Assembly: GCA_040394775.1 (NCBI GenBank) | Contig: JBEBRN010000002.1 | Coordinates: 1-64,000, forward strand | Reading direction: 5' to 3' | DNA length: 64,000 nucleotides | Source: 40-80 sp040394775 | GTDB taxonomy: Bacteria; Bacteroidota; Bacteroidia; Flavobacteriales_D; Crocinitomicaceae | Program-made: the position numbers and the translations under genes | Notes under the pieces: generated by a model | Told to the model about the DNA's origin: nothing | The model's input: the letters and a program-made list of their open reading frames with translations, nothing else | The model's database searches: none | Shown here: positions 15,801 through 24,228 of the stretch, in pieces | Layout: each line of letters begins with the position of its first letter | How positions within the stretch are numbered: the first letter of the stretch is position 1

Positions 15801-15825
15801 TAAAAATAAACGCATAGTTAATACA

Positions 15826-16545
15826 ATGAGCATTCAAAAATTATCGATTTTAATTCCTGCTTATAATGAGGGACCAACGATTCATCTTATTTTAGATCGC
15901 ATTAAAGCTGTTCAGCTTCCAAATGCCATCGAAAAGGAAATCATTATTGTAAACGATTGTTCCTCCGACAACACTGTTGAGCGTATTGAGGAATATATGC
16001 GAAGCAATCCGGATATGACCATTACGTTATTTTCTCAATCACATAATCAAGGAAAAGGAGCGGCTATTACGCGAGCTATTAAAGAATGTACAGGCGATTA
16101 TCTTGTCATTCAAGATGCTGACTTAGAGTATGATCCAGAGGATTATCTGTTGTTGATTAAGCCTGTTTTAATGGACAATGCAGATGTGGTTTATGGTTCT
16201 CGTTTTGTGGGTCATCATCCACATCGGATTTTATTCTTCTGGCATTCTATCGGAAATAAATTTTTGACTTTCCTTTCAAATATGATGACCAACCTTAATT
16301 TGACAGACATGGAGACGTGTTATAAATTGATGCGTTCATCCATCGCTAAAAACATCACGATAACAGAAAATCGCTTCGGAATAGAACCTGAAATCACCGC
16401 TAAATTAGCGCGAGTTCCAAAAGTAAAAATTTACGAAGTGGGTATTTCTTACTACGGAAGAACCTATGAAGAAGGAAAGAAGATAGGTGCAAAAGATGGT
16501 TTTAGAGCTATTTATTGTATTTTCAAATATAAATTTGTGAAGTAA
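15826..16545 (+). CDS. family 2 glycosyltransferase (polyprenyl-phosphate sugar synthase type)
   Basis: 239 residues with the GT-A fold: SILIPAYNEGPTI at the N-terminus, IIIVNDCSSDNT for nucleotide binding, and VIQDADLEYDPEDY as the DXD-type metal site (about residues 97-110). The length and the C-terminal ISYYGRTYEEGKKIGAKDG match dolichyl/undecaprenyl-phosphate mannose or glucose synthases (DPM1-like) without membrane helices. It makes the lipid-linked sugar probably used by the GT-C protein encoded 25 bp upstream. It ends 2 bp before pgk. Confidence 0.85.
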   Translation: MSIQKLSILIPAYNEGPTIHLILDRIKAVQLPNAIEKEIIIVNDCSSDNTVERIEEYMRSNPDMTITLFSQSHNQGKGAAITRAIKECTGDYLVIQDADLEYDPEDYLLLIKPVLMDNADVVYGSRFVGHHPHRILFFWHSIGNKFLTFLSNMMTNLNLTDMETCYKLMRSSIAKNITITENRFGIEPEITAKLARVPKVKIYEVGISYYGRTYEEGKKIGAKDGFRAIYCIFKYKFVK

Positions 16546-16547
16546 TT

Positions 16548-17744
16548 ATGTATAAGATTGACGGATACGACTTTAACGGAAAAAGAGCATTGATTAGAGT
16601 AGATTTCAATGTTCCATTAGATAAGGAAACACTAGAAATTGTAGATGACACACGAATTCGTGCGGCACTTCCTACTATTAAATCTATTTTAGAAAAAGGT
16701 GGTAGCGTTGTTTTAATGTCACATTTGGGTCGACCAAAAGAAGGCTTTGAAGATAAATACTCTTTAAAACACATTGTAACTAGAGTTTCTGAATTATTAG
16801 GTCGTGAAGTGAAGTTCGCAACAGATTGTATTGGAAAAGAAACACTTGAAATGAGTGCGAATTTAAAGCCTGGAGAAATTCTATTGTTAGAGAACTTACG
16901 TTTTTACAAGCAAGAAACAGCAGGTACAGACTCATTTGCACAAGAATTAGCAAAACATGGGGATGTATATGTAAACGATGCTTTTGGGACGGCACACAGG
17001 GCACATGCTAGCACTACCGTTATTGCCAACTACTTTCCGAACGACAAAATGTTTGGTTATTTATTGGAGAAAGAAATCGAAAACGTCGATAAGGTATTGA
17101 ATGCAAAAGAGAAACCCGTGACTGCTATCGTCGGTGGTGCGAAAGTATCGTCTAAGATTACGATTATTGAACGTCTTTTATCAAAAGTAGACTATCTAAT
17201 CGTTGGTGGTGGAATGGCGTACACCTTTGTGAAAGCAATGGGTGGAAAAGTAGGCAACTCTTTGGTTGAAGACGATTATTTGGAAACAGCTCGTGAAATA
17301 TTGGCCAAAGCAAAGGAAGAAAATGTGAATGTTATCATTCCTGTTGATACGATTATTGCCGATAAATTTGACAATAATGCCAATCGCCAAACGGTTGATA
17401 TCAACGAAATTCCAGATGGTTGGATGGGATTAGATATTGCCGATAAAACATCTGAAATGTGTCGTGAAGTAATATTAAACTCGAAGGTTATTTTATGGAA
17501 TGGACCAATGGGCGTTTTTGAAATGGAGAACTTCCAGCAAGGAACATTGGATGTAGCGAATGCAATAGTTGAAGCAACCGAAAATGGCGCCTTTTCTCTT
17601 ATTGGTGGAGGTGATTCCGTTGCAGCAATTAACAAGTTTCATCTAGCAGACAAAGTGAGTTATGTCTCAACAGGTGGTGGAGCCATGTTGGAATATTTAG
17701 AAGGAATTGAATTGCCCGGAGTTGCTGCAATTTTAAAGAAATAA
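16548..17744 (+). CDS. pgk: phosphoglycerate kinase
   Basis: 398 residues, full length. The N-terminal RVDFNVPLDKE, SHLGRPKE and LLLENLRFYKQE bind 3-phosphoglycerate. The C-terminal lobe has NGPMGVFEMENFQQGT and SLIGGGDSVAAI for nucleotide binding. It catalyses 1,3-bisphosphoglycerate + ADP to 3-phosphoglycerate + ATP in glycolysis, and the reverse in gluconeogenesis. Start ATG follows the GT2 stop by 2 bp, so it appears to share a transcript with scoB and the two glycosyltransferases, an odd partnership for a glycolytic gene. Confidence 0.98.
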   Translation: MYKIDGYDFNGKRALIRVDFNVPLDKETLEIVDDTRIRAALPTIKSILEKGGSVVLMSHLGRPKEGFEDKYSLKHIVTRVSELLGREVKFATDCIGKETLEMSANLKPGEILLLENLRFYKQETAGTDSFAQELAKHGDVYVNDAFGTAHRAHASTTVIANYFPNDKMFGYLLEKEIENVDKVLNAKEKPVTAIVGGAKVSSKITIIERLLSKVDYLIVGGGMAYTFVKAMGGKVGNSLVEDDYLETAREILAKAKEENVNVIIPVDTIIADKFDNNANRQTVDINEIPDGWMGLDIADKTSEMCREVILNSKVILWNGPMGVFEMENFQQGTLDVANAIVEATENGAFSLIGGGDSVAAINKFHLADKVSYVSTGGGAMLEYLEGIELPGVAAILKK

Positions 17745-17750
17745 ATACGA

Positions 17751-17793
17751 TTGAATTCATTCGCTGGATTATAAATCCAGCGATGCAATTCAA
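17751..17793. terminator. bidirectional hairpin between convergent genes
   Basis: ttgaattcattcgctggatt (17751-17770) pairs with aatccagcgatgcaattcaa (17774-17793), apart from three central mismatches. It lies between the pgk stop and the convergent minus-strand gene and overlaps that gene's stop codon. No strong T-run, so it could work by blocking antisense transcripts. Confidence 0.55.
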
Positions 17794-18443
17794 AGTAAAC
17801 GAGCCATTTCATCCCACTGATAAATTTTCACTTTCTCCGTTTGATTCTTTGCCGCATTATTCATTGCTTTAGCAACGTCTCTCCCTTCTATACCTTTGTA
17901 TTTTTTGACTTTACCTACAAATATTGGATTTATAAACCGAAAGATTTGAATGAATGCTTTTTCAGCTGCTCGGTATTCTTTTCGGCTTCCCAATATCATC
18001 GATGGTTGAAAAATATGGGTGTGTTCAAAATTCAATGCTAGAATGTCTCTCTCGGCATCACCTTTCGTTTTGGTGTAGAATATCTTTGACTTAGAATTGG
18101 CGCCAATAGCAGTCACAATAAATACCGATTTTGCCCCATTTTCTTTCGCTAGCTGTGCTGCTAAAACTGGATAATCGTGATCTACTTGATAGTATTCTTC
18201 TCGATTAGGTGTGTTTTTCTTGGTTGTTCCTAGCGTAATGAAAACATCATCAGCAACCAATTCCTCTTTCAATTGAGATAACGAATGATAGTCGCCTATC
18301 AACGTTCTTAGTTTAGGATGAACAATTCCCTGATCTTTACGAACAACGATTGTAACAAGCTCGTAATCGGTGTTATTCAATAAGTCTAGAAGTAGATAGG
18401 AACCTATGTAACCTGTTGCACCAAATAGGAGGGCTTTTTTCAT
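17790..18443 (-). CDS. NAD(P)-binding Rossmann protein (TIP30/HTATIP2-like)
   Basis: 217 residues of the atypical short-chain dehydrogenase group. The N-terminal LLFGATGYIGSYLL gives the NAD(P)-binding glycine motif. DVFITLGTTKKNTP and FIVTAIGANSKSKIFYTKTKGDAE include the SxxxYxxxK-type region, with the Tyr/Lys as FYTKTK. FEHTHIFQPSMILGSRKEYR is typical of the HTATIP2-like subgroup. The reaction is unknown. A single-gene unit transcribed toward pgk. Confidence 0.85.
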   Translation of the reverse strand: MKKALLFGATGYIGSYLLLDLLNNTDYELVTIVVRKDQGIVHPKLRTLIGDYHSLSQLKEELVADDVFITLGTTKKNTPNREEYYQVDHDYPVLAAQLAKENGAKSVFIVTAIGANSKSKIFYTKTKGDAERDILALNFEHTHIFQPSMILGSRKEYRAAEKAFIQIFRFINPIFVGKVKKYKGIEGRDVAKAMNNAAKNQTEKVKIYQWDEMARLL

Positions 18444-18565
18444 GTGGAAATGTGTGTTTGTTGTTTTATGTAAAGATACCGTTGTTTTCTATATATGTTA
18501 TTTGAACGTGTAAAGATTTTGCGATTTCCTTTATATGTATGGGAAGAAGGCAGTGTTTTGTGTTA

Positions 18566-18797
18566 AGCTGTCCCTTCAGGACGGTAATGTGTAGCGTAGG
18601 TAACACGCAAGGCGATGCCTTGCGTTAAAAATGAGTTGCCCTTTCAGGGCGGGCAAAGTGTAAACCTATTTCAGGACAATATATAATAATGATATGTGAC
18701 ATTATAAACGCCCTGTAGGGGCAACTTTTTCTATCCCAACGGCAACGCCTTGGGGTAGAAAAATGATAGTAAACGTCTTCGCCCTGAAGGGGCAACT
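18566..18797. repeat. REP-like patch: four related 17-mers and two longer hairpins
   Basis: The 356-bp gap between the NAD-binding gene and selD holds no gene. It contains four copies of one hairpin unit. Two are in one orientation: 18566-18582 agctgtcccttcaggac and 18634-18650 agttgccctttcagggc. Two are inverted: 18710-18726 gccctgtaggggcaact and 18781-18797 gccctgaaggggcaact. Copy 1 has paired changes that keep the stem. Between them are a perfect 9-bp hairpin (acgcaaggc 18605-18613 with gccttgcgt 18617-18625) and another at 18731-18758 (ctatcccaa with ttggggtag). The layout resembles BIME/REP elements mobilised by TnpA-REP transposases. Confidence 0.75.
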
Positions 18798-18799
18798 CA

Positions 18800-19858
18800 C
18801 TACCTCACAATCATCACCTTTTCCTCTTTCGCGACCAATTTCCCAATTGGCTCAATGAAATCTCCATAACCATTCGATTCAAACAATTCGCAAATTTCAT
18901 CTACATTTTGCGGATTAACAGCTATAAGAAGACCGCCATTTGTTTGTGGATCGGGCAATAATTTGAATGCTTCTAACACATCAACAGTGGATTCGATAGT
19001 CAATTTCTTTTCAATACTTTTCCAATTTCTAGAAGTAGCATCTGGGAAGATGTTAAGATCAATGTATTTTTTGATCATCTCCAATTTTGGTACTTTCTGA
19101 TAATCGATAATTGCCGTTAGATTAGAACCTTCCGCCATTTCAATTAAATGTCCACCTAAACCAAATCCAGTGACATCTGTCATCGCATGTACGGCTTCAA
19201 TTTTTCCTAACTGCGCACCAAGATTGTTCAACTTTGTTAGTTGAGTATAAAGCACTTTTAAATCTTCGGGTTCAATTTGTGAACGTTTAGCAGCAGTTGA
19301 TAAGATACCCAAACCAATCGGTTTCGTGAGGAATAATACATCGCCTTCTTTGGCCGTATTATTCTGCTTTAAATGCGCTAGCTGAACACGACCATTTACC
19401 GATAAACCAAAAATAGGTTCTTTACTATCAATACTGTGACCGCCCGCAAGAGGAATATTCGCCGTTGCACAAACACTTCTAGCGCCTTCTAAAACACGAC
19501 GTGCAAGTGATGCAGGCAAAGTATCTACTGGCCAACCTAAAATCGCTAAAGCCATCATAGGCTCGCCTCCCATGGCATATACATCACTGATGGCGTTTGC
19601 GGCAGCGATACATCCAAAAGTGTAAGCGTCGTCGACTATAGGCATAAAGAAATCGGTCGTAGAGATTATCGCTTCCGTTTCACTGATTTGATAAACAGCG
19701 GCATCGTCGTTGGCACCATTTCCAACGAGTAATTCTTTAAATGCTTTTTGTGGCGCATCTGTTTTGATGATATCTTCCAAAACAAGTGGTGCAATTTTAC
19801 AACCGCAACCAGCACCGTGTGAATATTCCGTAAGTCGAATGTCAGTATCTTCTGTCAT
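18800..19858 (-). CDS. selD: selenide, water dikinase
   Basis: 352 residues of the AIR synthase-like family. The N-terminal SHGAGCGCKIAP carries the catalytic Cys (here a TGC codon, not Sec) and the essential Lys. Metal and ATP binding follow in NDDAAVY and ISTTDFFMPIVDD. TDVTGFGLGGHL and PDPQTNGGLL are family signatures. It makes selenophosphate from selenide and ATP. It is separated from mnmH by one base, so the selenophosphate is likely used for tRNA 2-selenouridine. No selA, selB or selC is present in this window. Its stop codon abuts a REP-like repeat. Confidence 0.97.
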   Translation of the reverse strand: MTEDTDIRLTEYSHGAGCGCKIAPLVLEDIIKTDAPQKAFKELLVGNGANDDAAVYQISETEAIISTTDFFMPIVDDAYTFGCIAAANAISDVYAMGGEPMMALAILGWPVDTLPASLARRVLEGARSVCATANIPLAGGHSIDSKEPIFGLSVNGRVQLAHLKQNNTAKEGDVLFLTKPIGLGILSTAAKRSQIEPEDLKVLYTQLTKLNNLGAQLGKIEAVHAMTDVTGFGLGGHLIEMAEGSNLTAIIDYQKVPKLEMIKKYIDLNIFPDATSRNWKSIEKKLTIESTVDVLEAFKLLPDPQTNGGLLIAVNPQNVDEICELFESNGYGDFIEPIGKLVAKEEKVMIVR

Positions 19859-19859
19859 G

Positions 19860-20897
19860 TTATTTCAGATTTTCTAAAATGAGTTGAGTATTGTTTTGTG
19901 GATTTGTATCGGGTAGTTCGATTTCTAAAAATGCGGGTTGAAACAACGTGCTTTTATCATAAAAACGGTCGTAGTAAATCAGTAATATTTCAAAAGCACT
20001 TTTCAAGTCTCCTTCTTCTACAAATGCAATTGCCCGCTGTGTTTCCAAACCTCCAAGACGCTTATGAATGCGCTCTATGGCATGAATGATTTCTTCATTG
20101 TCGTAAACGCCATATTCTTCTGTAATATAATCGAGCCGTTTTTCAAAGGGAACAATAATATTTACCCGTGGCGCTACTTTCATTTGATTGAAAAAATCAA
20201 TATTTATGTTAATGTTACCAATGCGACTACTTTCACTTTCAATCCAAATTTCGGGACTTTTAAAGTCATGCGTCGCAATAAAGTAAAGTTGTAATGCTAA
20301 TTTATTTTCGAAGAACTCATTGCTACATTGTGATATCAATTCTAAATTTCCAAAAGCAGAACCTTTGTGACCAGCCATTCCTTCCAAGTCAATAACGGGA
20401 TAATTTTGTTTCTCTAATTCGTATAGAATTTCGGTTTTTCCACTTCCTGTATGACCGCTTAAAATTCTCAAATTCCAAGGTGAGGTCATTTGACTTAATA
20501 CCCAGTTCCGAAAAACTTTGTAACCGCCTTCTAACTGATACACTTTAAAACCGTACAAATCCAATAGCCAAGCAATAGCGGAACTTCTCATGCCACCTCG
20601 CCAACAATGAACAATCACCGTTTTGGAATCGCGTTTTTTTAATTCACTTTCCACTTGTTCGACGATTGCTTTCATCTTTACGCCATAGAAATCCAAGCCA
20701 ATTTTAATCGCTTTTTCACGACTTCTTTGCTTATATGTTGTTCCTACTATTACTCTTTCTTCGTCGTCAAATAGTGGGACAGAAAGGGCGCCTGGAAAAT
20801 GGGCGTGCTGAAATTCTGAAGGACTACGGACGTCGACAACAAGATGCTCTAGTGATAATTTTATAAATTGATCAATTAGAATTCGTTCGACTGCCAT
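19860..20897 (-). CDS. mnmH: tRNA 2-selenouridine synthase
   Basis: 345 residues. An N-terminal rhodanese domain (about 1-130) carries the catalytic Cys in VHCWRGGMRSSA. A P-loop domain follows with SGHTGSGKTEIL (about residues 142-153). The family replaces sulfur by selenium at U34 of tRNAs for Lys, Glu and Gln, via a geranylated intermediate. It uses selenophosphate from SelD, whose gene follows after one base. The ATG at 20897 lies only 4 nt after a good -7 box, suggesting a leaderless transcript. Confidence 0.95.
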   Translation of the reverse strand: MAVERILIDQFIKLSLEHLVVDVRSPSEFQHAHFPGALSVPLFDDEERVIVGTTYKQRSREKAIKIGLDFYGVKMKAIVEQVESELKKRDSKTVIVHCWRGGMRSSAIAWLLDLYGFKVYQLEGGYKVFRNWVLSQMTSPWNLRILSGHTGSGKTEILYELEKQNYPVIDLEGMAGHKGSAFGNLELISQCSNEFFENKLALQLYFIATHDFKSPEIWIESESSRIGNININIDFFNQMKVAPRVNIIVPFEKRLDYITEEYGVYDNEEIIHAIERIHKRLGGLETQRAIAFVEEGDLKSAFEILLIYYDRFYDKSTLFQPAFLEIELPDTNPQNNTQLILENLK

Positions 20898-20901
20898 GGT
20901 A

Positions 20902-20909
20902 CAAAGCTA
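20902..20909 (-). promoter_or_regulatory. -7 box for mnmH-selD, probably leaderless
   Basis: On the minus strand this reads TAGCTTTG, matching TAnnTTTG, followed by TACC and the ATG of mnmH. In this phylum transcription starts a few bases after this box, so the mRNA would begin at or within a base or two of the start codon. No clear TTTG at the -33 position. Confidence 0.5.
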
Positions 20910-20921
20910 CGTATTTTGATA

Positions 20922-20951
20922 AAAAAAGAGAGGTTGTCGCCTCTCTTTTTT
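20922..20951 (-). terminator. rho-independent terminator of nrdBA
   Basis: A perfect 12-bp stem, aaaaaagagagg (20922-20933) with cctctctttttt (20940-20951), and a 6-nt loop. It lies 24 bp past the nrdA stop and gives a U-run on the minus transcript. Confidence 0.9.
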
Positions 20952-20974
20952 CGTTTTATATTTTGAATGATTTT

Positions 20975-22663
20975 TTAAGCTTCACAACTGGAGCAACTAA
21001 CGACATTCACCGCCATTTCTTTCGAAACACTTTGACTGCGTTGGTAGTACAATGTTTTTACACCTAATTTCCACGCTTCAATAATCAAGCGATTCACTTC
21101 TTTAATGGCTATTCCAGATGGAATATTAATGTTCAAACTTTGTGCTTGATCCACATATTTCTGACGAATAGATGCTTGTTGGATAATCTCCAATTGACTG
21201 ATTTCCTTGAAAGTCTTAAAAACGGCTTTTTCTTCCTCTGTCAATTCTTCTAAATGCTGCACACTTCCTTGGTTCAACATGATGCTTCTCCAAGTATCCT
21301 CGTTGTCAATGCCTTTTTGCTCTAACAGTTTTCTCAAATATTTATTCTTACGGATAAAGTTTCCTTTTGCTAATCCCGCTTTGAAATAGTTAGAAGAGAA
21401 AGGTTCAATTCCTGGAGAAGTTTGACCTAAAATCGCTGAAGAGGAAGTAGTTGGCGCAATTGCCATCGTAGTAGTATTTCTTCTTCCGTATCCTTTCAAT
21501 ATTTCTGGTTCGCCATAAATCATCGCTAATTCTTGCGTTGCCTTATCCGCTTTCGCTTGTATGTGTTGGAAAATCTCAGTTGTCTTTTGCTTTGCTTCCA
21601 ATCCTTCAAACGGAATCATGTGACGTTGAAGATACGAATGCCATCCTAAAACACCTAATCCCAATGCACGGTGACGTTTTGCAAATCGATTGGCAGAAGC
21701 TAAATAATAGTTTCCTTCTGTTTTCTCAATGAATTCTTGTAAAACAGCATCCAAAAAGAAGATGGCTAATTTCACCGCTTCTGTATCTTTCCACTCGTCG
21801 TATAATTCAATGTTCATTGACGATAAACAGCAGATAAACGATTCATCTATCGAAGATGGAAGCATAATCTCAGAACACAAATTACTGGCGTTGATGACCA
21901 AGTTCTTGTCTTTATAAACTTGTGGCTTATTTCTATTGACGTTATCAGAAAAGAATATATACGGTAATCCTTTTTGCTGACGACTTTCCAATACTTTCGC
22001 CCATAATGCACGTTTTTCTCTATCACCATCAATCATTTCTTGCATCCAATAATCAGGAACGCAAACGGCGGTAAATAAGTTTTGAATTGGATTTCCAATA
22101 TCTTTTATTTGTAAAAACTCTTCGCAATCTGGATGGTCAATATCTAAGTAAGCAGCAAAAGCACCACGACGAACACCTCCTTGAGAAATAGTATCCATGG
22201 CGGTGTCGAAAAGTTTCATAAAACTCACTGCACCACTACTTTTTCCATTATCGGTAACCGCTCTTCCTCGTGCTCTCAGTTCACCAAAATAACCAGAAGT
22301 TCCACCTCCGATTTTGGTTTGCATAATTACTTCACCTAATTTATGCGTAATCGATTCGATACTATCTGGAACATGAACGTTGAAACACGAAATCGGCAAT
22401 CCTCTTTCCGTACCCATGTTTGCCCAAATCGGCGAACTTAAACTCATCCAACCACGTTCTACCATTTCGATAAACGCTTCTTTTAATTCAGGCTTATACA
22501 AACGTCTTGCAGCAGCTCCAGCCACACGATCGATAGCTCCTTCAACAGATTCTCCTTTTAAAAGGTATCCTCTGTTCAATATTTGCTCGCTTTCTTCATT
22601 CTTCCACCACAATCTTTCCATTGTTTCGCCGGTGTTCATATTGTTGTTTAGGTTATTATCCAT
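20975..22663 (-). CDS. nrdA: ribonucleoside-diphosphate reductase alpha subunit, ATP-cone-less
   Basis: 562 residues, much shorter than the usual 750-850. The sequence begins directly in the alpha barrel lead-in (ERLWWKNEESEQILNRGYLL), so the N-terminal ATP-cone is missing. Catalytic parts are kept: the first redox Cys in LPISCFNVHVP, the finger-loop NLCSE (Asn, thiyl Cys, Glu), the second redox Cys in FICCLSSMN, and the C-terminal shuttle CSSC. It reduces ribonucleotides to deoxyribonucleotides with NrdB, encoded 26 bp upstream. In some Bacteroidota the ATP-cone sits on NrdB instead, but NrdB here has none either. Confidence 0.93.
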   Translation of the reverse strand: MDNNLNNNMNTGETMERLWWKNEESEQILNRGYLLKGESVEGAIDRVAGAAARRLYKPELKEAFIEMVERGWMSLSSPIWANMGTERGLPISCFNVHVPDSIESITHKLGEVIMQTKIGGGTSGYFGELRARGRAVTDNGKSSGAVSFMKLFDTAMDTISQGGVRRGAFAAYLDIDHPDCEEFLQIKDIGNPIQNLFTAVCVPDYWMQEMIDGDREKRALWAKVLESRQQKGLPYIFFSDNVNRNKPQVYKDKNLVINASNLCSEIMLPSSIDESFICCLSSMNIELYDEWKDTEAVKLAIFFLDAVLQEFIEKTEGNYYLASANRFAKRHRALGLGVLGWHSYLQRHMIPFEGLEAKQKTTEIFQHIQAKADKATQELAMIYGEPEILKGYGRRNTTTMAIAPTTSSSAILGQTSPGIEPFSSNYFKAGLAKGNFIRKNKYLRKLLEQKGIDNEDTWRSIMLNQGSVQHLEELTEEEKAVFKTFKEISQLEIIQQASIRQKYVDQAQSLNINIPSGIAIKEVNRLIIEAWKLGVKTLYYQRSQSVSKEMAVNVVSCSSCEA

Positions 22664-22689
22664 TTCGTATTAATAGAGTTTTAGGTTCG

Positions 22690-23643
22690 TTAAAATAAGT
22701 CGTCTGCTGTAATGCTCTTGTCGTGCTTTGTATAAGCTGTTGGTCTTTTAGCAAAGAAGTCGTCTAGTTCATTTGCGAAGACATCCTCGTCAAACCACAT
22801 CATTTTTTTGTATTGCTCGTCGGTGATTTCAAATAATTTATCCATGCCGATTTTAGCAAGCGATTCATCCACACGGTACTTCATGAAGTTTAGCATATCT
22901 TCTTTGGTAAAGAAAGATAATTCTCCTTCTTCATAAATCCAATCTAGCAATTCAGATTCGTATTTGATGTATTCAAAAATTTGACTACGCATATCCAATT
23001 TCATTTCTGGCGTAACAAATCCTTCTTCTTCTAATTTATTCAATAAATAGATTCCAGCATTCGCATGTGTTTGTTCATCGATTGATGTCCATGCAATGAT
23101 ATTGGATGTATTTTTCAAGAATCCTTTGAAGCGCGTAAACGATAAAATGTTGGCGAATTGGGAGAATAACGATGCGTTTTCAATAACAATCGTGAAGAAT
23201 AATAGCTTAGAAACGATGTCATTATTTGTAAATAGACTATTTTCAATTAAATCTAATTTTTTCTTGAAAACAGGGATTTCTAATAATTTTTCAAATTCAT
23301 CATTATATCCCAAGACTTCTAATAAACGAGAATAAGCTTCAGAATGACGGAATTCACATTCTGCAAAAGTAGCTCCTAAACCATTTATTTCAGGTTTCGG
23401 GAAGTATTTATACAAATCTCCCCAGAACGTTTTTACACCGACCTCTACTTGCGCAATACTTAGTAGTGAACGTTTTACCACTTCTTGTTCAACAGGCGTT
23501 AAACTACTCTTGAAATCTTGAATGTCTGCCGTGAAATCAATTTCATTGTGCACCCAAAATGATTTGTTTATTGCTTCTATAAACTGTAACACTTCCGGAT
23601 ACTCGAAAGGCTTATAATTTCTTCTTTTATCAAAAATACTCAT
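22690..23643 (-). CDS. nrdB: ribonucleoside-diphosphate reductase beta subunit
   Basis: 317 residues of the ferritin-like R2 family. Metal ligands visible in order: Glu in AQVEVGVKTFW (where E. coli has Asp84), ECEFRHSEAY (Glu, His and the candidate radical Tyr in an ExxHxxxY spacing), Glu in IVIENASLF, and DEQTH (Glu, His). The Tyr indicates a tyrosyl-radical enzyme rather than the Tyr-less class. The N-terminus MSIFDKRRNYKPFEYP starts right at the R2 core, so there is no ATP-cone. First gene of a nrdB-nrdA operon. Confidence 0.95.
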   Translation of the reverse strand: MSIFDKRRNYKPFEYPEVLQFIEAINKSFWVHNEIDFTADIQDFKSSLTPVEQEVVKRSLLSIAQVEVGVKTFWGDLYKYFPKPEINGLGATFAECEFRHSEAYSRLLEVLGYNDEFEKLLEIPVFKKKLDLIENSLFTNNDIVSKLLFFTIVIENASLFSQFANILSFTRFKGFLKNTSNIIAWTSIDEQTHANAGIYLLNKLEEEGFVTPEMKLDMRSQIFEYIKYESELLDWIYEEGELSFFTKEDMLNFMKYRVDESLAKIGMDKLFEITDEQYKKMMWFDEDVFANELDDFFAKRPTAYTKHDKSITADDLF

Positions 23644-24165
23644 CCTTATAATTATTAAATAGTTATTTCTCGTACATCATAAAACAGAAAATAGAATAGA
23701 AAATAAAGTCATTGAACATCAGGTAATTTTATTTCTGATATTGAATTGTGTATTATTTCTTTTTTTAGCTATTTAGCTGTTTAGGTTTTGGTGTAATTGA
23801 AGCTTCTATTTTAAAGCTGTAATCACATCGACAAATATACATTTTGTTTTTACATATTTTTAAAAGTTAACAAGTTTTGTCGGTTAATCTTATGATATAC
23901 AGATAAATAATATTTATCAACAGTCAAAAAGTTGACAATTCTTGATAAATATAATATTTTGGTATTGCAAAATCCAATCCTATAAAAAGAGAAATTTCTT
24001 CATCCAATTTTAACCTTGAAATTCCTACTGTTAAGGAACTATTATGAGCATTTTAATTCAAGTTTTTATATCTAAACTTCTTCGATTAATAGAAAGCTAA
24101 GGGTACTATTTCGTTGATTTTTAGATTTTTTTGTCGTAAACCTAGGTAATCTATTGCCTTTATGA
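23644..24165. other. AT-rich divergent regulatory region between nrdB and paaA
   Basis: No gene seen. A -7 box for nrdBA reads TATATTTG on the minus strand (23832-23839). A nested inverted repeat lies at 23910-23952: outer arms of 11 bp (atatttatcaa and ttgataaatat) enclose gtcaa (23923-23927) and ttgac (23932-23936). This symmetric site is a candidate operator for the paa genes or nrdBA. The remainder is featureless AT-rich sequence. Confidence 0.5.
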
Positions 24166-24197
24166 TTGTGCGCATATGAAAAGCAATCATTTTTCTG

Positions 24198-24205
24198 TAT
24201 ATTTG
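24198..24205 (+). promoter_or_regulatory. -7 box of the paaABCD operon
   Basis: TATATTTG, a perfect TAnnTTTG match, 23 nt before the ATG at 24229. It lies inside the longest possible ORF, which argues against the upstream start at 24166. No TTG at the expected -33 distance. Confidence 0.5.
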
Positions 24206-24228
24206 TTTTTTCTAAAATGAAATTAACT

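Noticed and set aside
18566..18797. CRISPR array
   Set aside because: The repeats are short, in both orientations and unevenly spaced, so they are REP-like hairpins rather than a CRISPR.
20440..20520. Possible selenocysteine (in-frame TGA) in selD or mnmH
   Set aside because: The catalytic positions use TGC/TGT Cys codons and both frames are open without internal TGA.
24166..24228. Longer paaA start (MCAYEKQ...)
   Set aside because: The -7 promoter box TATATTTG lies inside this extension, and PaaA homologues start at the later Met.
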